DNA of 16,954 bases from Deltaproteobacteria bacterium. Its GTDB lineage: Bacteria > Desulfobacterota > DSM-4660 > Desulfatiglandales > HGW-15. The notes below the pieces were generated by a model. The model made no database searches. It was not told the DNA's origin and worked only from the letters and a program-made list of their open reading frames with translations. The stretch is from contig CP070840.1 in the NCBI GenBank assembly GCA_020342025.1, positions 2,790,831 to 2,807,784 of the forward strand, written 5' to 3'. Position 1 is the first letter of the stretch; every line of letters begins with the position of its first letter. Made by a program: the position numbers and the translations under genes. Of this stretch, positions 14,785 through 16,954 are shown piece by piece.

Positions 14785-15897
14785 ATGAGACAGAAAAGTC
14801 TATTAGCCGTGATTGGAATTCTCTGTTTGGGCCTGATGTTGACTTTCCTGCCCTTTGAGACCGTTCAAGCCAAAGACAAGGTGATCAATATAAAGATTGC
14901 CAATTTCTTCCCCCCGCCTTCTAAACAATCTAAGATCACCGAACAATTCGGCCAGGAACTGGAGTGGCGTTCAGGCGGCCGAATAAAAGTCCAGTATTTT
15001 GCCGGGGGTTCATTGCTCAAAGCGCCTGCTATTTACAAGGGGATTGAATCGGGGATCACTGATATCGGCTATGCCCATGTCTATTACACCCCCGGCCGCA
15101 TGCCCGTCTCTGAAGGGGCCGGACTGCCCATGGGGCTTCCCAGCGGATGGGTCGGCGCCCATGTGGCCTTCGATTTCTACAATAAATTTAAGCCAAAGGA
15201 ATGGGACGGGGTGAAGCTGCTCTCCATACACCTCAACGCCCCCAGTATGCTCATCACCAAGAAACCGGTGAGGGAATTGGAAGACTTGAAAGGTCTGACC
15301 ATCAGGGCCCCGGGAGTCCCGGGAGAGATCATCTCGGCCCTGGGCGGGAACCCTTCACCCACCCCCATGATTGAAACCTATGATGCCCTGGCCAAAGGGG
15401 TCAATGACGGCGTCTGGGCGCCCTATGAGACCCTCAAGACCTTCCGTTTTGCAGAGGTCACAAAATATGTGACTGAATGCTGGCAAACGGGCGCTGGCTT
15501 TAACTTTTACCTGGCCATGAACAAAAACAGCTATAACCGGCTGCCCCGGGACCTTCAATTGCTCATCGATGTGATGAGCGGGGAATATCAGGAGCGGTAT
15601 GCCCTGATGTGGAATGAGATAGAATTCGTCGGCAAGAAATTTGGCCGCGAGAAGGGGATGGAATACATTGACCTCTCCGATGAGGAAGCGGCCAAATGGG
15701 TAAAGGCCGTCGATCCCGTCATCGCAAATTACACGAAAATGATGGTTGGCAAAGGATTCTCAGAGTCAGAGGTGAAGGGCTGGATAGACTATTTGAACGC
15801 CCGGGTAAAATATTGGACGGAAAAACAGATGGAGTACAAGATCCCTTCCCCGGTGGGACCTGCCGGCATGCGGGCTGAAGCTTACGTCGTCAAGTAA
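14785..15897 (+). CDS. dctP: TRAP transporter solute-binding protein (DctP type)
   Basis: This is a 370-residue periplasmic binding protein. The signal peptide is about residues 1-29 (Lys-rich start, hydrophobic core, cleavage after ETVQA). The mature protein has the family pattern: ANFFPPPSKQSKITEQFGQEL, FAGGSLLKAPAIYKGIESGITDIGY, and the ligand-carboxylate Arg174 in DLKGLTIRAPG, then the ETYDALAKGVNDGVWAPYE block. DctP proteins bind organic acids through that Arg and deliver them to the membrane subunits, which use a sodium or proton gradient. Its genes follow the UbiD and ligase genes, so the ligand may be their substrate (inference). AAGGAGG lies 7 bases before the ATG. A hairpin separates it from dctQ. 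Confidence 0.95.
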   Translation: MRQKSLLAVIGILCLGLMLTFLPFETVQAKDKVINIKIANFFPPPSKQSKITEQFGQELEWRSGGRIKVQYFAGGSLLKAPAIYKGIESGITDIGYAHVYYTPGRMPVSEGAGLPMGLPSGWVGAHVAFDFYNKFKPKEWDGVKLLSIHLNAPSMLITKKPVRELEDLKGLTIRAPGVPGEIISALGGNPSPTPMIETYDALAKGVNDGVWAPYETLKTFRFAEVTKYVTECWQTGAGFNFYLAMNKNSYNRLPRDLQLLIDVMSGEYQERYALMWNEIEFVGKKFGREKGMEYIDLSDEEAAKWVKAVDPVIANYTKMMVGKGFSESEVKGWIDYLNARVKYWTEKQMEYKIPSPVGPAGMRAEAYVVK

Positions 15898-15913
15898 CCT
15901 TGCATCTTACGCC

Positions 15914-15952
15914 CCCCGCCCAAGCCTTCCAAGGCTGGGTGGGGCCACTTTT
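15914..15952 (+). terminator. Partial terminator / attenuator between dctP and dctQ
   Basis: CCCCGCCC-a-AGCCT pairs with AGGCT-GGGTGGGG (13 pairs with one G-U and one bulged A, 4-base loop TCCA). The TTTT at 15949-15952 follows after CCAC. The stem is strong and the U-tract short and offset. Such a structure would leave more dctP than dctQM transcript, matching the need for excess binding protein. Confidence 0.6.
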
Positions 15953-15976
15953 GTACAGACGACATCAGATGATGCT

Positions 15977-16468
15977 ATGCTGGAGAAATTTGATAAATTC
16001 AATCGGAGGATAAGCGGCTGGGCGGAATGGATCGGCCTTTTTGCCCTGGTCTTGATCATGGGCCTCACCTGTGTCGATGTGGTGGGCGCCAAGGCGTTTC
16101 GTGAGCCCGTCTTCGGCGCCCTTGACGTCGTTATGCTCGCCCAGTTGGTGGCCATCTCTTTTGCCGGAGCCATGGCCCTCATTTTGGGCAGACATGTTCA
16201 GGTGGAATTTTTTGTCCCGTTGCTCCCGAAGCGATTGCAGGTCATTGTTGACTGCATCGTCCATTTTCTCGGGTTTGTCCTTTTCGTATTGATTGTGTGG
16301 CGCCTTTTCGCGTACGGATATTCAATGCAGGTTGGAGCAGAGGAAAGTATGACTGCACGCATTCCTCTAGCTCCCTTCAGTTACGGTGCCGCTGTGGCAT
16401 GCATTCCTATCAGTTTGGTTTCCCTGCAGTGGTTCATCGATTCGTTAATTAAGGTGTTTAAGAAATGA
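15977..16468 (+). CDS. dctQ: TRAP transporter small permease (DctQ type)
   Basis: This is a 163-residue membrane protein with four hydrophobic helices (about 17-40, 48-70, 88-110, 130-155), as expected for DctQ. The first ends in the characteristic D-V-V-G-A-K-A-F stretch, and the loop after the second reads LGRHVQVEFFVPLLPKR, matching the family's G-x-H-V-x-V motif. It pairs with DctM in the inner membrane. The ATG at 15977 is the only reasonable start, but no good Shine-Dalgarno precedes it, so initiation may be weak, in keeping with a minor subunit. It overlaps dctM by 4 bases (ATGA). Confidence 0.92.
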   Translation: MLEKFDKFNRRISGWAEWIGLFALVLIMGLTCVDVVGAKAFREPVFGALDVVMLAQLVAISFAGAMALILGRHVQVEFFVPLLPKRLQVIVDCIVHFLGFVLFVLIVWRLFAYGYSMQVGAEESMTARIPLAPFSYGAAVACIPISLVSLQWFIDSLIKVFKK

Positions 16469-16954
16469 CTCCCGAAACGGCTGGCATAGTGGGTATTGCC
16501 CTGCTCCTGGTGCTTTTTCTCTTGAGAATGCCCGTTGCTTTTGCCATGGCCTTTGTAGGTTTTGTAGGATTCGCCTACCTTTCGGGCTACGAACCCGCTC
16601 TTACCCTTCTCGCCCAGGATATCTATGAATCCTTTTCCTCTTGGCAATTATCCGTTATCCCCATGTTTATTCTTATGGGCGATTTCGCCTTTGCCTCAGG
16701 CATCAGCAAACGGCTCTATGATACTACCTACTCTTGGGTAGGGGCACTTCGTGGCGGCCTCACCATCGCCACGGTGCTTGCCTGTGCCGGTTTTGCCGCC
16801 ATATGCGGTTCTACCGCGGCCACAGCGGCTACCATGGGCAGAATTGCCCTGCCACAGATGAAGAAGTATAAATATGACAACACCCTAGCCACGGGCACAG
16901 TGGCAGGCGCCGGGACCCTTGGCATTCTCATCCCGCCGAGCACCGTGCTCATTG
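16465..16954 (+). CDS. dctM: TRAP transporter large permease (DctM type), 5' part
   Basis: The gene starts at ATG 16465, overlapping the dctQ stop as ATGA, and is open to the right window edge (163 codons of the usual 425 or so). The visible part has hydrophobic helices with the family signatures RMPVAFAMAFVGFVGF, PMFILMGDFAFASGISKRLYD, then AAICGSTAATAATMG and GTLGILIPPSTVLI. It is the channel-forming subunit that moves substrate with Na+ or H+. The remainder lies outside the window. Confidence 0.95.
   Translation, partial: MTPETAGIVGIALLLVLFLLRMPVAFAMAFVGFVGFAYLSGYEPALTLLAQDIYESFSSWQLSVIPMFILMGDFAFASGISKRLYDTTYSWVGALRGGLTIATVLACAGFAAICGSTAATAATMGRIALPQMKKYKYDNTLATGTVAGAGTLGILIPPSTVLI

Noticed and set aside
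1..16954. CRISPR arrays, tRNA or rRNA genes, insertion sequences, phage genes
   Set aside because: I saw no regularly spaced repeats, cloverleaf sequences, transposase motifs or terminal inverted repeats anywhere in the window.

Overview
The window looks like a chromosomal segment of a strictly anaerobic Gram-negative bacterium, most likely a deltaproteobacterium (Desulfobacterota). This is inferred from gene content: a ferredoxin-dependent 2-oxoacid oxidoreductase, a UbiD-type decarboxylase with an acyl-CoA ligase, a TRAP transporter, a class III cyclase with TolB-like and TPR parts, several signalling genes, and a probable selenoprotein. There are no tRNA, rRNA, CRISPR or transposon genes, and both edges cut through genes.

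Bases 1-5100 hold the 3' end of a hybrid histidine kinase/response regulator (+ strand), whose phosphoacceptor His is replaced by Pro. It converges on a two-gene 2-oxoacid:ferredoxin oxidoreductase operon (- strand: alpha, then an unusual beta-gamma fusion). Upstream of that is an eight-helix membrane diguanylate cyclase (- strand, TTG start). A 530-base gap without a recognised gene follows.

Bases 5627-8862 hold a class III adenylate/guanylate cyclase with a membrane segment, a TolB-like domain and TPRs (+). It converges on a small exported YHS-domain protein (-). That protein has an in-frame UGA exactly where the family has a conserved Cys. The reading frame continues 58 codons beyond it in good family agreement. 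A hairpin fitting the bacterial SECIS rules follows the UGA, and a terminator hairpin sits on the distal UAA. I read it as a selenoprotein, the most notable item in the window. A stand-alone GGDEF protein lies upstream of it.

Bases 9008-11168 hold an HD-domain phosphohydrolase overlapping a flavin-reductase-like protein (-), divergent from a LysR regulator (+).

Bases 11360-16954 hold a + strand catabolic block: UbiD-like prenyl-FMN decarboxylase, AMP-forming acyl-CoA ligase, then TRAP transporter genes dctP, dctQ and dctM (the last cut by the window edge). Together they suggest uptake of an organic acid, CoA activation and decarboxylation, plausibly of an aromatic acid and under LysR control; the substrate cannot be read from the sequence. 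Three intergenic hairpins in this block probably tune mRNA stability or relative expression.
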